Below the pieces are notes generated by a model. That model was given only the letters and a program-made list of their open reading frames with translations, had not been told where the DNA came from and did not search any database. The translations under genes and the position numbers were made by a program. From Acetobacter oeni (GTDB lineage Bacteria > Pseudomonadota > Alphaproteobacteria > Acetobacterales > Acetobacteraceae): DNA of 64,000 bases. The stretch spans positions 1 to 64,000 of the forward strand of contig NZ_WOTA01000010.1 of the NCBI RefSeq assembly GCF_011516825.1, in the 5' to 3' direction. Shown here piece by piece: positions 17,843 to 26,821 of the stretch. Positions within the stretch are counted from its first letter, which is position 1; the number at the start of each line of letters is the position of its first letter.

Positions 17843-20050
17843 TTAAGACGCTGAAATATTCCACGAAGAGCCAAACTGCGCGGCGGAGGCATATCCGGCC
17901 GTCGAAGAAACTGCTGGTGCTGATGAGGCAGCAGACTGAGGCCCCTTGCGCAGCACGAGCACACCACCTGGTTCAAACGAATAAATATAATCAGCATGCG
18001 CAATGGTCGCCGGTCGGTGAGCCACCATAACCCGGGTAATATTCATATCGCGAAGCGAGGTTGCCACGATTGATTCGGTATATTCGTCAAGATGACTGGT
18101 GGCCTCGTCGAGGAACAGGATCTGAGGCTGCTTATAGAGAGCGCGTGCCAGAATAACACGTTGTTTCTGACCTCCTGAGAGAGCTCCCCCCATATCACCG
18201 ACCAGCGTTTCCAGGCCCATCGGCATACGTTTAATATCTTCAAGAATTGCCGCTTTTGCAGCACATTGCGCAATCAGATCCTGATCCGGATGTTCGGCAA
18301 AGCCACTGATATTATCAGCGATTGATCCTGAGAAAAGTCCGTCGTCCTGCAGCACTCCGGCAATACGCTCACGGTAGCCATCAAGCGACAGCACCGACAC
18401 ATCAACACCATCGATAAAAATACGTCCCTCATCCACAACCTGAAGTCCCATCATTGCTTTCAGCAATGTGGTCTTGCCGCACCCTGATGGCCCGACAATC
18501 GCAACGCTTCGGCCTGCCGGGATATCGAGATCAATGTTCCGAAAGATCCATGGTTCCTGTTCAGCATAGCGTACTGACAACTCCCGGCATGCCAGAGCCG
18601 CAGAACCATGATGCGCTGCCGAAATTGTTGTACTGACAGGTTCGGGTTCCGTCATAACGATGTCGGCGAGACGGTCACTCTGAATATTGAGCATTCGCAG
18701 TTTGAAGCCCGTACTCACAAGAGAGCCAACGCGGCTGGCAAACTGATCTTTATAAGACAGGAACGCGACAAGCATACCAACAGACATGGACCCGTCCATC
18801 ACCTGCTTCGCGCCCAGAACCATCATAATCAGACGATCTGCACCAAAAATAAAATCCCCCAGCCGGCCATAAATAAGATCGAACCGCTGTAGCCGGAGTT
18901 TGATGTTGATACTGTCGACGATAATATTCAGCCAGGTCGTGCGACGTCTTTCTCTGAGTCCGAGAAGCTTGACACTCGCCATCCCCCTCAAAGTCTCGAT
19001 AAAATGGCTCTGCTGACGAGCATTGACGACAATCTGTTCTTCTGATGCCTCACGATAGGTCCGGTAGGTCAAAAGCCTGAGCAAAATGTCCAGAAGAAGA
19101 GCAACGCACGCAACAAGACCCAGCCAGCCGCCATAAACGAACAGCATGATTCCCATACCGATGCCCATGAGGCCGTCCATGACGGTCTGGACCATGTCCG
19201 TCGTCAAAGCCTGCTGAATCGACCCGAGCGAACCAAAACGGGAAAGAACGTCACCAACATGGCGTTTACTGAAATAATCAAGCGGCAGACGGGTCAGATG
19301 ATCAAAGAGACTGGTATTCCATTCCAGACCAACTCTCGTGCTGAACAGTGTGACCGCCCATGTACGGACAGAACCGATAAACATCTGCACCAGCAGCAAT
19401 AAGGCGAGCCCGAATGTGATCGTCATTAACAGATCATGATCTGCAGTAACGATAACTTCGTCGATCACGACCTGTGAAATCATCGGCGAAATCAGAGCTA
19501 TGACCTCCAGTCCCAGCGACAGGAAGAACAGCCCCATAAGAGCGCCCCGCAGACCGGCAACATGGCGAAACAGGTCGCGCAGACGGATCGTTTCACGCTC
19601 ATCTTTACGTTCGAACGACTCATTTGGCGTCACCTCAAGAGCAACGCCCGTAAACTCTCTGGACACCTCTTCGAGCGGGACTGTCCGGTGACCGACAGCC
19701 GGATCATTAATTGTGATCAGGTCGCCTTTGACCGACACGAGAACCACAAAATGGTTCATTCCCCAGTGAAGAATACAGGGGGTCCGGAGTTTAGACAGAT
19801 CCTGCAGATCAAGCCGCACTGCACGGCTGGTAAAACCGAGTGTGTCAGCAGCCTGCACGAGACTGCGTAATGTCACACCTTTGATAGAAACCGAATAACG
19901 GCGACGCAGCGTAGCAAGATCAATCTGGTGACCATAAAATCCGAGAACCATCGCCAGACAGGCAATTCCGCATTCCGCAGCCTCAACCTGCAGAACAACC
20001 GGCACTTTTTTACCGAAACCAAACTGAAGGGAATCAAAAGGAGTACTCAT
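17843..20050 (-). CDS. C39-peptidase ABC transporter (double-glycine peptide exporter)
   Basis: This 735-aa fused exporter has three parts. The first is an N-terminal C39 cysteine peptidase (1-130) with catalytic C27 in QVEAAECGIACL, H100 in HWGMNHFVVL and D116 in INDPA. The second is a six-helix membrane domain (about 165-450). The third is an ATPase with Walker A GPSGCGKTT at 520, signature LSGGQKQR at about 624 and Walker B ILFLDEA at about 645. Such proteins cut leaders after Gly-Gly and export the mature peptide. All catalytic residues are present. Its ATG overlaps the adaptor gene stop (20047-20050), and the candidate substrate lies upstream at 21530-21928. Confidence 0.92.
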   Translation of the reverse strand: MSTPFDSLQFGFGKKVPVVLQVEAAECGIACLAMVLGFYGHQIDLATLRRRYSVSIKGVTLRSLVQAADTLGFTSRAVRLDLQDLSKLRTPCILHWGMNHFVVLVSVKGDLITINDPAVGHRTVPLEEVSREFTGVALEVTPNESFERKDERETIRLRDLFRHVAGLRGALMGLFFLSLGLEVIALISPMISQVVIDEVIVTADHDLLMTITFGLALLLLVQMFIGSVRTWAVTLFSTRVGLEWNTSLFDHLTRLPLDYFSKRHVGDVLSRFGSLGSIQQALTTDMVQTVMDGLMGIGMGIMLFVYGGWLGLVACVALLLDILLRLLTYRTYREASEEQIVVNARQQSHFIETLRGMASVKLLGLRERRRTTWLNIIVDSINIKLRLQRFDLIYGRLGDFIFGADRLIMMVLGAKQVMDGSMSVGMLVAFLSYKDQFASRVGSLVSTGFKLRMLNIQSDRLADIVMTEPEPVSTTISAAHHGSAALACRELSVRYAEQEPWIFRNIDLDIPAGRSVAIVGPSGCGKTTLLKAMMGLQVVDEGRIFIDGVDVSVLSLDGYRERIAGVLQDDGLFSGSIADNISGFAEHPDQDLIAQCAAKAAILEDIKRMPMGLETLVGDMGGALSGGQKQRVILARALYKQPQILFLDEATSHLDEYTESIVATSLRDMNITRVMVAHRPATIAHADYIYSFEPGGVLVLRKGPQSAASSAPAVSSTAGYASAAQFGSSWNISAS

Positions 20051-21351
20051 TTATCGACGAGGCCACCACTGACAGCTATAATGCTGTCATGCATGCTGGT
20101 CACCGGGTCAAAAATCCATTGGTAAAGGTGCCGTGAATCAATTGCGATATCGGCCTCGACTTCCATCCCGGCCTGAAGCGGTTTGTCATGGCTATAAGCA
20201 ATTACATATGGGAGATCAGGCTTAACCCGTATCCTGTAAAGATCCGACGATGACTTCTGATCTTTCGAACTGTCCGCCTGCTGTTGCTGCTGAGTTTGTC
20301 CGGGTTCTGTCGCCGTTAAAGGCGCCCGTGTGATTTCTGTCACACGCCCCCTGGCAAGACCGAAACGCTGATATGGAAAGGCTGCGTAACGCAGAAGGAC
20401 AGGCTCACCTTCACGAACAAAACCGATGGATGCACTTGTCACGTACAATTCAGCATCAAGCGCACGTCCTGTGGGCAGCAGCGTCACGAGTGGAGCTCCA
20501 GAACTCACCTGCTGTCCCGGATTTGCACGTACGGCGCTCAGAACGCCGTCCTCCGGGGCCTCGATCAGGATTTCACGATGGCTTTCACTTTCGTCAATCT
20601 GCTGATCAATCTGGGCAATCTGTCGATCAAGATCGTTAATATCGTGCGCTGTCTGCCGATCATACCGTATCAGCTTCGATGTATTATCTGAGATTTTACC
20701 TTCGGTATCGGTATAATTCTGAAGAAACTGAGCATGACTGCTAAGCAACTGAGCATAAGTATAAAGCTGACTCTGAAACTGCGTCTCAGTCACGAGATGA
20801 GCACTCTGAGCATTTCTCATCCGGTTTACGGCTGCTTCAACGACTGGCAGCACTTTAGCATCATTGGCAAGTTGCTGCCCTGTCAGAACATGCTGCTGCT
20901 GCAGGTTCCGAATCTGATTTACCAGAGCCTGCTTCTCGACAGGTGCGTCCGCAACCCGGATTTCCTTCTGCCGCTCGAACAGCTCGCGTTGCCGGTGTAA
21001 TTGCGCAAGAACCTGTCCCTGCGTAGCGCCGGCTGTCGTCCGGGCCTCAAGATCAATCACGAAGAGCGGTTGCCCCTTGTGAACCTGCATGCCTTCTTCG
21101 GCCAGCCTCTTACTGACAACTCCCGCCGCACTTGCATCAATCGTAATCAGGCCGGTCGGCGGGAGCATCAGACCTGTCGCATGTACACGGCGTGTATAAA
21201 TACCAAAGCGTACATAGAGGATGGCCAGAACAACAAGCCCCAGCGTTACCCAGGAAATAACCCGGACAGACAGGGATTGCGTGGCCTGCACCTGCCCCAG
21301 CCACGCCTGTCGGCGTGCGTCGATCGCTTCCTGGCGATAAAGTGACGACAT
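20047..21351 (-). CDS. HlyD-family membrane fusion protein of the peptide exporter
   Basis: This 434-aa adaptor has one N-terminal membrane helix (VISWVTLGLVVLAILYVRFGIY, in two parts, residues about 32-53). A split lipoyl domain follows (GLITIDASAAGVVSKRLAEEGMQV... and ILIEAPEDGVLSAVRANPGQQV), flanking a long coiled coil (about 110-265, many Gln, Leu and Glu). A beta-barrel region follows, with a Gln-rich insert (QTQQQQQADSS). It bridges the ABC exporter to an outer-membrane channel. It is translationally coupled to the ABC gene. No TolC-like gene lies in this window, so the outer channel must be elsewhere. Confidence 0.9.
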   Translation of the reverse strand: MSSLYRQEAIDARRQAWLGQVQATQSLSVRVISWVTLGLVVLAILYVRFGIYTRRVHATGLMLPPTGLITIDASAAGVVSKRLAEEGMQVHKGQPLFVIDLEARTTAGATQGQVLAQLHRQRELFERQKEIRVADAPVEKQALVNQIRNLQQQHVLTGQQLANDAKVLPVVEAAVNRMRNAQSAHLVTETQFQSQLYTYAQLLSSHAQFLQNYTDTEGKISDNTSKLIRYDRQTAHDINDLDRQIAQIDQQIDESESHREILIEAPEDGVLSAVRANPGQQVSSGAPLVTLLPTGRALDAELYVTSASIGFVREGEPVLLRYAAFPYQRFGLARGRVTEITRAPLTATEPGQTQQQQQADSSKDQKSSSDLYRIRVKPDLPYVIAYSHDKPLQAGMEVEADIAIDSRHLYQWIFDPVTSMHDSIIAVSGGLVDK

Positions 21352-21422
21352 ACAAAAAGGAATCTCTCAGTACAGAGCGTTTCGCTTACATAGTCACAAC
21401 AAAAAAATAAAGATAAAGGAAA

Positions 21423-21476
21423 CAAAAAAAAGACGATCACCTGGTGGTCTGCCTGTGCAGCCACCAGGTGATCGTC
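21423..21476 (-). terminator. strong terminator between precursor gene and export genes
   Basis: GACGATCACCTGGTGG (21432-21447) pairs perfectly over 16 bp with CCACCAGGTGATCGTC (21461-21476), with a 13-base loop. On the minus strand it is followed by a run of U (plus-strand A at 21424-21431). It sits between the precursor stop (21530) and the adaptor start (21351). It should end most precursor transcripts and allow limited read-through into the exporter genes. Confidence 0.9.
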
Positions 21477-21529
21477 AATTAATCAGATTACAGCCGTCAG
21501 AAACTCAGGTTATAATTTCTGTCCGAAGA

Positions 21530-21928
21530 TCAGCCCAGAGTACCCGTGCCATTCGGCGGGAAAGTAACTGTGCTCATACCTGACACCATGCCGCATCCGT
21601 TCAGCGTTACAGCTGACTTAATCGAAGAAACGACCGTATTAAGCAAAGAAGTCGCCTGAGCGACTGTCATGCTGAGGCCTTCTGTATAACCGAGCCGGGT
21701 GTCGGTACAGACATTCTGGACAGCCGAACTGATTGTTGAACAGCTGGCGTGATTATAGATGTCCGCTGCGACGTTATATTCGCCGGCAAGGTATCCGGCA
21801 TAGGCCGCTATCACAGCCGCACTCGTGCCACATGATGGCGCAGGGCTACAGGACGGCGCCGGATGACAGGAAGAAATACAGCATCCACCTGATACTTCAT
21901 CAAGTTCAGTCATAGTAAGTTCACGCAT
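21530..21928 (-). CDS. cysteine-rich double-glycine-leader precursor (bacteriocin-like)
   Basis: This 132-aa protein begins MRELTMTELDEVSGG, matching the double-glycine leader pattern L(-12)...EL(-8,-7)..V(-4)..GG at every key position. Cleavage after G15 would leave a 117-aa product starting CCISSC and containing eight cysteines (16, 17, 21, 27, 33, 63, 74, 112) with a repeated PAPSC unit. An Ala/Gly-rich segment follows (AAVIAAYAGYLAGEYNV). The gene lies just upstream of a matching C39 exporter and adaptor and has its own terminator. Role as an exported antimicrobial or signal is inferred; I know no close family. GGGGG precedes the ATG. Confidence 0.82.
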   Translation of the reverse strand: MRELTMTELDEVSGGCCISSCHPAPSCSPAPSCGTSAAVIAAYAGYLAGEYNVAADIYNHASCSTISSAVQNVCTDTRLGYTEGLSMTVAQATSLLNTVVSSIKSAVTLNGCGMVSGMSTVTFPPNGTGTLG

Positions 21929-22317
21929 CTGAATTACCCCCGTTATTTCATGATACTTCCCACATCTGACCCGTCCGCGAATCAGTGGGCAACCAAGCGC
22001 GACGCCATTACCTGACGTCTCGTCTTAAGTGGTTATTAATATTTTTTAGAGAATCGTTCCAGAGAATAAATCTCTCAACGCACAAACCGAACACGAAAAA
22101 CACAACGACATTTTATATCGCAGTAATGTATCATATCAGGGCATTTTTTGACTTCGCATCCCCAAAAAAAGCGGGACACACCTCACCGAATCAGCCATAT
22201 CAGCGTGCGTGTTTGAAAATAAAAAACATTAACGTTTTATTTCGTTGACAGCATATCAGGCTGGTAGTTAAAAAAAATCAAACAAGCCTTTTTCGATTCT
22301 GTTTTAAGGAACTCCAC
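21929..22317. promoter_or_regulatory. AT-rich divergent promoter region of the peptide locus
   Basis: This 389-bp region lies between the precursor gene (minus) and the Hint-protein gene (plus). It is markedly AT-rich (for example TTATTAATATTTTTTAG at about 22033) and contains no convincing gene. Both promoters should be here. A clear operator was not identified. Confidence 0.55.
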
Positions 22318-24060
22318 ATGCTTGACAGCACAAGCAGCGCACTGGCTGCGGCAGAAGCTGTACAATACGCAGCTTACACCAGCGGTAATGGCTCGGAAGC
22401 CGATCCTTACGTGCTTGCGTCCAGTTCAGACACAATAACACTGGAAACAGGCAAATGGTACGTTTTGCCAGATGGCGCGAGTATTGGCACAGTTGTTACG
22501 AATGAGTACAATTCCTCCAAGTCCACTGGTGGAATTAATGTAAACGGCGCGCACCTCGACATCCAGACCAGTGCAAGTGTAGCCGGCACCATTAACATGG
22601 GCACTTCAGGCTCAATACTTGTTCTGGAAAATACCAGTGGAAAATGGGCTTATCAGGCCAACATGCCAGGAGCAGACCTTTCAGCCGGTGGCGACCAGTT
22701 CTACACCTACCCTTCGCTTCAGAACGCCACGATTACCAATTTCGGCTCCGGCTCCGGCATTTGCGCTGAAGATGTTCCGGGGGGGTATGGCACACTGGGC
22801 ATCGCCAGTACCACTGCATCATCCGGTTCCAGCCTTGTGCTCAAGCATGACACATCGATTTCAGTTACCGACACTCCGGCCGATCCCGGCGGCAAGACGC
22901 TGCCTGGTTATATCAGTGTACCGGTCACAGTAGGAGCCAACTATCCGCTAACGTATTTCCATACCGATCCGAACAACTCCTGCCAGATTGATGGTTGTTT
23001 TCTTACCGGAACGCATATTCTGACACGCGACGGCGAAAAACCAGTTGAGACTCTGGTTGCCGGGGACGAGATCGCAGTCCTTGTTAACGACACTCTGACA
23101 TATCATCCGCTTAGCTGGCTCGGACGTTCACATGCCGATGTATCCAGACTTGATTTTGAGCAGGATGCTTATCCTGTTCGTATTCATCAGGATGCGTTTG
23201 GCTCAGGAATGCCGCACCGTGATCTGCTCGTAACATCCGAACATTGTATCTATATTGACGGACAGTTTGTCCCTGTTCGCATGCTGGTCAATAACCGCTC
23301 AATCGTTATAGATCGCAGTATCCCTGCTTATGATTTTTACCATGTCGAACTCGACGAGCACGCTGTGATCGTATCCGAAGGACTGTTCAGCGAAAGCTAC
23401 CTTGATACAGGAAACCGCGGAACTTTCGAAAACTCCGTCATTCGGTCCATGCGCCCACATTTCGCTGGTGGCATTATCATTTCCGGTGGCAAAAACTGGG
23501 AAAATGATGCCGCGGCACCACTGGTCACCGCACAGGACAAAGTAGAGCCTATATGGAATCAGCTGGCATCCCGGGCGAAACAGCTTGGCTTTGATAAAGA
23601 TTCCGCCTCAGAGGCAGCGAAGAAGATTACTGATCCGGATCTCAGGCTGGTAACCAGGGACGGTCGTGAAATCCGGCCGGTTCGTCACACTGACCATACT
23701 TATTGCTTCATGGTTCCGGCCAATGTTGATTCCGTAAGAATCGCTTCAAACATTACTCGTCCTTCTGATGCTATTGGCCCTTTTTGTGATGACAGACGTA
23801 AACTTGGTGTCCTTATTGGCAATGTGTGCGTTACAAATGGTCGTGACCGTCAGGCCGTGACAGTTCACAAAAGTCGTGATGCGGTTGATGGATGGCACAA
23901 TTTTGAAGGCGGCATTGGTCGCTGGACAGCGGGGAACGCGCTTCTGACGCTTGGACAAACTTCTGGAGGACTGTTTGCAAAAATGGTTGAGATTGAAGTG
24001 CTGTCTGCTGGCCCATATCTTGTCAGAAATACAGGTAAAACAGATATCCAGGTCGCCTGA
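22318..24060 (+). CDS. Hint-domain (Hedgehog/intein-type) surface-like protein
   Basis: This 580-aa protein has an N-terminal part (1-220) made of short beta-strand repeats rich in Gly, Ser, Thr and Asn (GGINVNGAHLDIQTSASVAG; GTINMGTSGSILVLENTSG), resembling passenger regions of exported adhesins. A Hint domain starts at C227 (CFLTGTHILTRDG, then KPVETLVAGDEI) with the conserved TSEHC histidine near 309. The C-terminal 200 residues are unassigned. Hint domains can self-cleave; the starting Cys is present. No classical signal peptide is visible. AAGGAA precedes the ATG. It is divergent from the precursor gene; a functional link is inference. Confidence 0.82.
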   Translation: MLDSTSSALAAAEAVQYAAYTSGNGSEADPYVLASSSDTITLETGKWYVLPDGASIGTVVTNEYNSSKSTGGINVNGAHLDIQTSASVAGTINMGTSGSILVLENTSGKWAYQANMPGADLSAGGDQFYTYPSLQNATITNFGSGSGICAEDVPGGYGTLGIASTTASSGSSLVLKHDTSISVTDTPADPGGKTLPGYISVPVTVGANYPLTYFHTDPNNSCQIDGCFLTGTHILTRDGEKPVETLVAGDEIAVLVNDTLTYHPLSWLGRSHADVSRLDFEQDAYPVRIHQDAFGSGMPHRDLLVTSEHCIYIDGQFVPVRMLVNNRSIVIDRSIPAYDFYHVELDEHAVIVSEGLFSESYLDTGNRGTFENSVIRSMRPHFAGGIIISGGKNWENDAAAPLVTAQDKVEPIWNQLASRAKQLGFDKDSASEAAKKITDPDLRLVTRDGREIRPVRHTDHTYCFMVPANVDSVRIASNITRPSDAIGPFCDDRRKLGVLIGNVCVTNGRDRQAVTVHKSRDAVDGWHNFEGGIGRWTAGNALLTLGQTSGGLFAKMVEIEVLSAGPYLVRNTGKTDIQVA

Positions 24061-24507
24061 CTTTTATACTCTCTTCGCCTGGCCCGGACGCTCATCGGGC
24101 TGATTCTGAAATACGGGAAAGGAGGGTTTTTACCCTCCTTTTTTGTTGTTCGAAAAACTTAATACCAGAGAAACGATAAGGCCACGCTCTGGCAAAGCCC
24201 ACATAACAACGCATATGCCCGGCTTCACATATTATGCTGGTTGTTTACATAATATTCCTGCCACTGCGATATAGTGGAATCATTCGTTCAGACTTTCGGC
24301 ATCACGACCTGCCTTACGTCTCCATGAATTCGGAAACAATTTAGAAACAGGCATTCACTCGTGCGAAACTGTTTTACCTTATTTTCCATATTACGGAGTT
24401 GTGCTCTCTGAGCCGGAACTCTCACAAAGGGAATCTGAAAGTCCGCAACTGGTTCATCTGGTCTGGTTATCAGCTGATGTGCCAATGAACGAAGCGGGCA
24501 GGAGCAC
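24061..24507. other. 447-bp intergenic region upstream of the SARP-like regulator
   Basis: It begins with the Hint gene terminator and is AT-rich in the middle (CACATATTATGCTGGTTGTTTACATAATATT, read as two parts, around 24226-24256). It ends with the AGGAG site for the regulator. No gene is visible. Confidence 0.55.
24118..24144 (+). terminator. rho-independent terminator of the Hint-protein gene
   Basis: AAAGGAGGGT (24118-24127) pairs with ACCCTCCTTT (24132-24141), followed by further T residues. It lies about 58 bp past the stop at 24060. Confidence 0.9.
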
Positions 24508-26646
24508 ATGAGTTTGTTTGAGCTGACCAAGCCAGGATTGAGAAAATCCGACGCAGCAATTCTGCGCATTGAACTTCTCGGTTCAATGTCGGCTCATATG
24601 CTCGACGGCTCCGTAATCACTCCGACCGGCGCCAAAACCAGAGGTCTTCTGGCGATACTGGCGTTATCTGACCGAAGGACGGTGACCCGACGTACGCTGG
24701 CCAGCCTTCTCTGGAGCCGCCGTTCGGATGAACAGGCACGTGCTTCGCTAAGGCAGGAAATTCACCGGCTTGCCGAAGCACTTAGTCCTCTGGGGACAGA
24801 TATTATCGATGTCCAGAGACACACTCTGGCCCTGAAGCCCGTACTGACGACAGTGGATGCCGAGCGGTATCTGAATGCAACAACATCCGGTATCCTTAAA
24901 CTCCCGGAAACGGCCGCCACCCTGCTGACCGATCTCGACTCTGTCGATCCGGCGCTTGATGAATGGCTGTCAGCGCAACGAAACCGGCTGCGGGAACATC
25001 TCGTCACGACTCTTGAACAGGCTCTCGCCGCACTGCCGGAGACCGAGCAAAGAATGGCAGTTGCGGCACGTCTGCTGCGTCTGGACCGGCTTAACGAAAA
25101 TGCGTGGCAGGCTCAGTTGCGCGAACTTGCGCGTCGAAATGACACCGGGGCCGGCCTCCTCGCGGCAGAACAATGCGTAATTACGTTCCGCGATACCCTT
25201 GATGCGGAGCCGGGTCCGGGAACCATGGCTATTATCTCAGAACTTCGCGCTCAGCATGCGAATGGAAAAGCAGGTTCTGAGAGCGCGTCCTGGATGGCGG
25301 AGAGCATAGCTCATGCATCTCAGAGCAGCGGAACTTACCGGGCGGCGGGACTGTCCTCAGCGGAACATATCGCACGCCATGGCATCCTGAACAGCCATAT
25401 CGCAAGTGTTGGATTCTTACACATACAAGGTGCACAGCTTCTGTCAGTTTCAGCCGATCAGGCTGACAATCTGTTTGATTTTCTCATCATCCAGCTGGTT
25501 CAGTTCGGTTTCCTGTCTGTCTTTCCATGTCAGAAAATTGCGCCCGGGACGGGAAGCATAGCAGCCTCAGAAAACTACCCGCAGTCTGATTATCTCGTAG
25601 AAACCAGACTACAGCCCGGCACCACATCACCTGTTGAAGGACTGGCGCGCGCCCCCCGTCATGCCACAAGATTAACTGTCCGCCTCACGGACCGGCGGCA
25701 CGGCGGCGTCATCGTCTGGGCCGAGCGGTTCCATGTCACGCCCGAAACCATTGATGCCGTTGCTTCTCTCATGACGACAGAAATTGCCTGGCGCATAGCT
25801 GTCACGGAGGCCCGGAATACGACAGGACGTGCAGCAGAGGATCTTCTTCCCGTCGAAGCCGGGTTACGTTCGCTTGCACTTATCAACCGGAACGAACCCG
25901 CAGTTTATTCACAAGTGGAGACGTTACTCGAACGTGGATTACAACGTGATCCTGAGCATCCGTTCCTGCTTCTTGTTTCTGCAATTTTCAGGCTGATACG
26001 TTCTTTCGAGCAATGGAACGAAACGGCATACACACAGGATATCGAAGCAGCGACTGAGGCCGCGCGCCAACTGGTCCACGCAATGCCTGAAAGCATGATC
26101 GGCAGGCTTATTCTGGCAAGACTGCTTCTGAATATTCCGGGTGAAGCGAACTATGGCGCAAATCTGCTCGCTGAGATAGCGCCGGCAACCCCTTCAGCCG
26201 GCCTCATTGCCGCAATCAGCGCTTACTCGAAGCTCGTCAGTGGAGATACAGATGCCGCACGCAGCAGCCTGGAATTATTTATCAGGTCTCACGCGACACA
26301 CCCTTTCGCGGACCTGTTTGATACTGATTTTGTGCTTTTGCTCCTCCTGACCGGTTGCACCGAAGAGGCGATCCGGCGGGCAAAAACCTCCATCAGCACG
26401 GCGCCAACCCGCGTAGCAATGCTCGTGCTTTATCTTGCTGCGCTGCAGAAACTCCAGTACGAGGACGGGACAGATACCGAAGATGAAAAGGCCGACATTA
26501 AAGGGCGTCTTGCCTGTCTGGCACCTTCGCTTTCGGTGGACACCGTAATGGAACATTACAGTCATCTCCCTGCGCTACAGCAACTGATGCTTCGTCGATT
26601 GCTGACTGACGCAGGACTGTCCGAAACTGCATCTGTTTTGAATTAA
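24508..26646 (+). CDS. SARP/BTAD-type transcriptional regulator with TPR-like C-terminus
   Basis: This 712-aa protein has an N-terminal winged-helix-like DNA-binding region (ILRIELLGSMSAHMLDGSV, then KTRGLLAILALS and LASLLWSRRSDEQARASLRQ, residues about 18-95). A bacterial-transcriptional-activation-type helical domain follows (about 100-245; LRLDRLNENAWQAQLRELA). The rest is a long helical region with TPR character (about 440-700). SARP-like proteins activate secondary-metabolite or export loci. AGGAG lies 4 bases before the ATG. It is next to the peptide export locus and may control it; this is inferred from position. No ATPase P-loop was seen between the domains. Confidence 0.78.
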   Translation: MSLFELTKPGLRKSDAAILRIELLGSMSAHMLDGSVITPTGAKTRGLLAILALSDRRTVTRRTLASLLWSRRSDEQARASLRQEIHRLAEALSPLGTDIIDVQRHTLALKPVLTTVDAERYLNATTSGILKLPETAATLLTDLDSVDPALDEWLSAQRNRLREHLVTTLEQALAALPETEQRMAVAARLLRLDRLNENAWQAQLRELARRNDTGAGLLAAEQCVITFRDTLDAEPGPGTMAIISELRAQHANGKAGSESASWMAESIAHASQSSGTYRAAGLSSAEHIARHGILNSHIASVGFLHIQGAQLLSVSADQADNLFDFLIIQLVQFGFLSVFPCQKIAPGTGSIAASENYPQSDYLVETRLQPGTTSPVEGLARAPRHATRLTVRLTDRRHGGVIVWAERFHVTPETIDAVASLMTTEIAWRIAVTEARNTTGRAAEDLLPVEAGLRSLALINRNEPAVYSQVETLLERGLQRDPEHPFLLLVSAIFRLIRSFEQWNETAYTQDIEAATEAARQLVHAMPESMIGRLILARLLLNIPGEANYGANLLAEIAPATPSAGLIAAISAYSKLVSGDTDAARSSLELFIRSHATHPFADLFDTDFVLLLLLTGCTEEAIRRAKTSISTAPTRVAMLVLYLAALQKLQYEDGTDTEDEKADIKGRLACLAPSLSVDTVMEHYSHLPALQQLMLRRLLTDAGLSETASVLN

Positions 26647-26821
26647 AATGCCTGATACCCCGGAAGAAAGACCGGCGGCGCTTGGCTCCGCCTGCTCAAC
26701 GGGATATGAAAGCCTGGCCAGACTACTTGCGGTCATGCCCCATTCTGCCGCCTCCGAGGCCGGGAGATGCCACAAAGGCGGGGGCTGTTGGCGTGCCTTT
26801 CTACAGGAGTCGCAGCACCAC

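Noticed and set aside
24200-24300. Possible DnaA-box-like words in an AT-rich region (TTGTTTACA)
   Set aside because: It differs from TTATCCACA at three positions and is not clustered, so it does not support an origin here.
26648-26821. N-terminal extension of the DUF3576 lipoprotein
   Set aside because: It would bury the lipoprotein signal behind 58 residues; the ATG at 26822 has its own AGGAG site.
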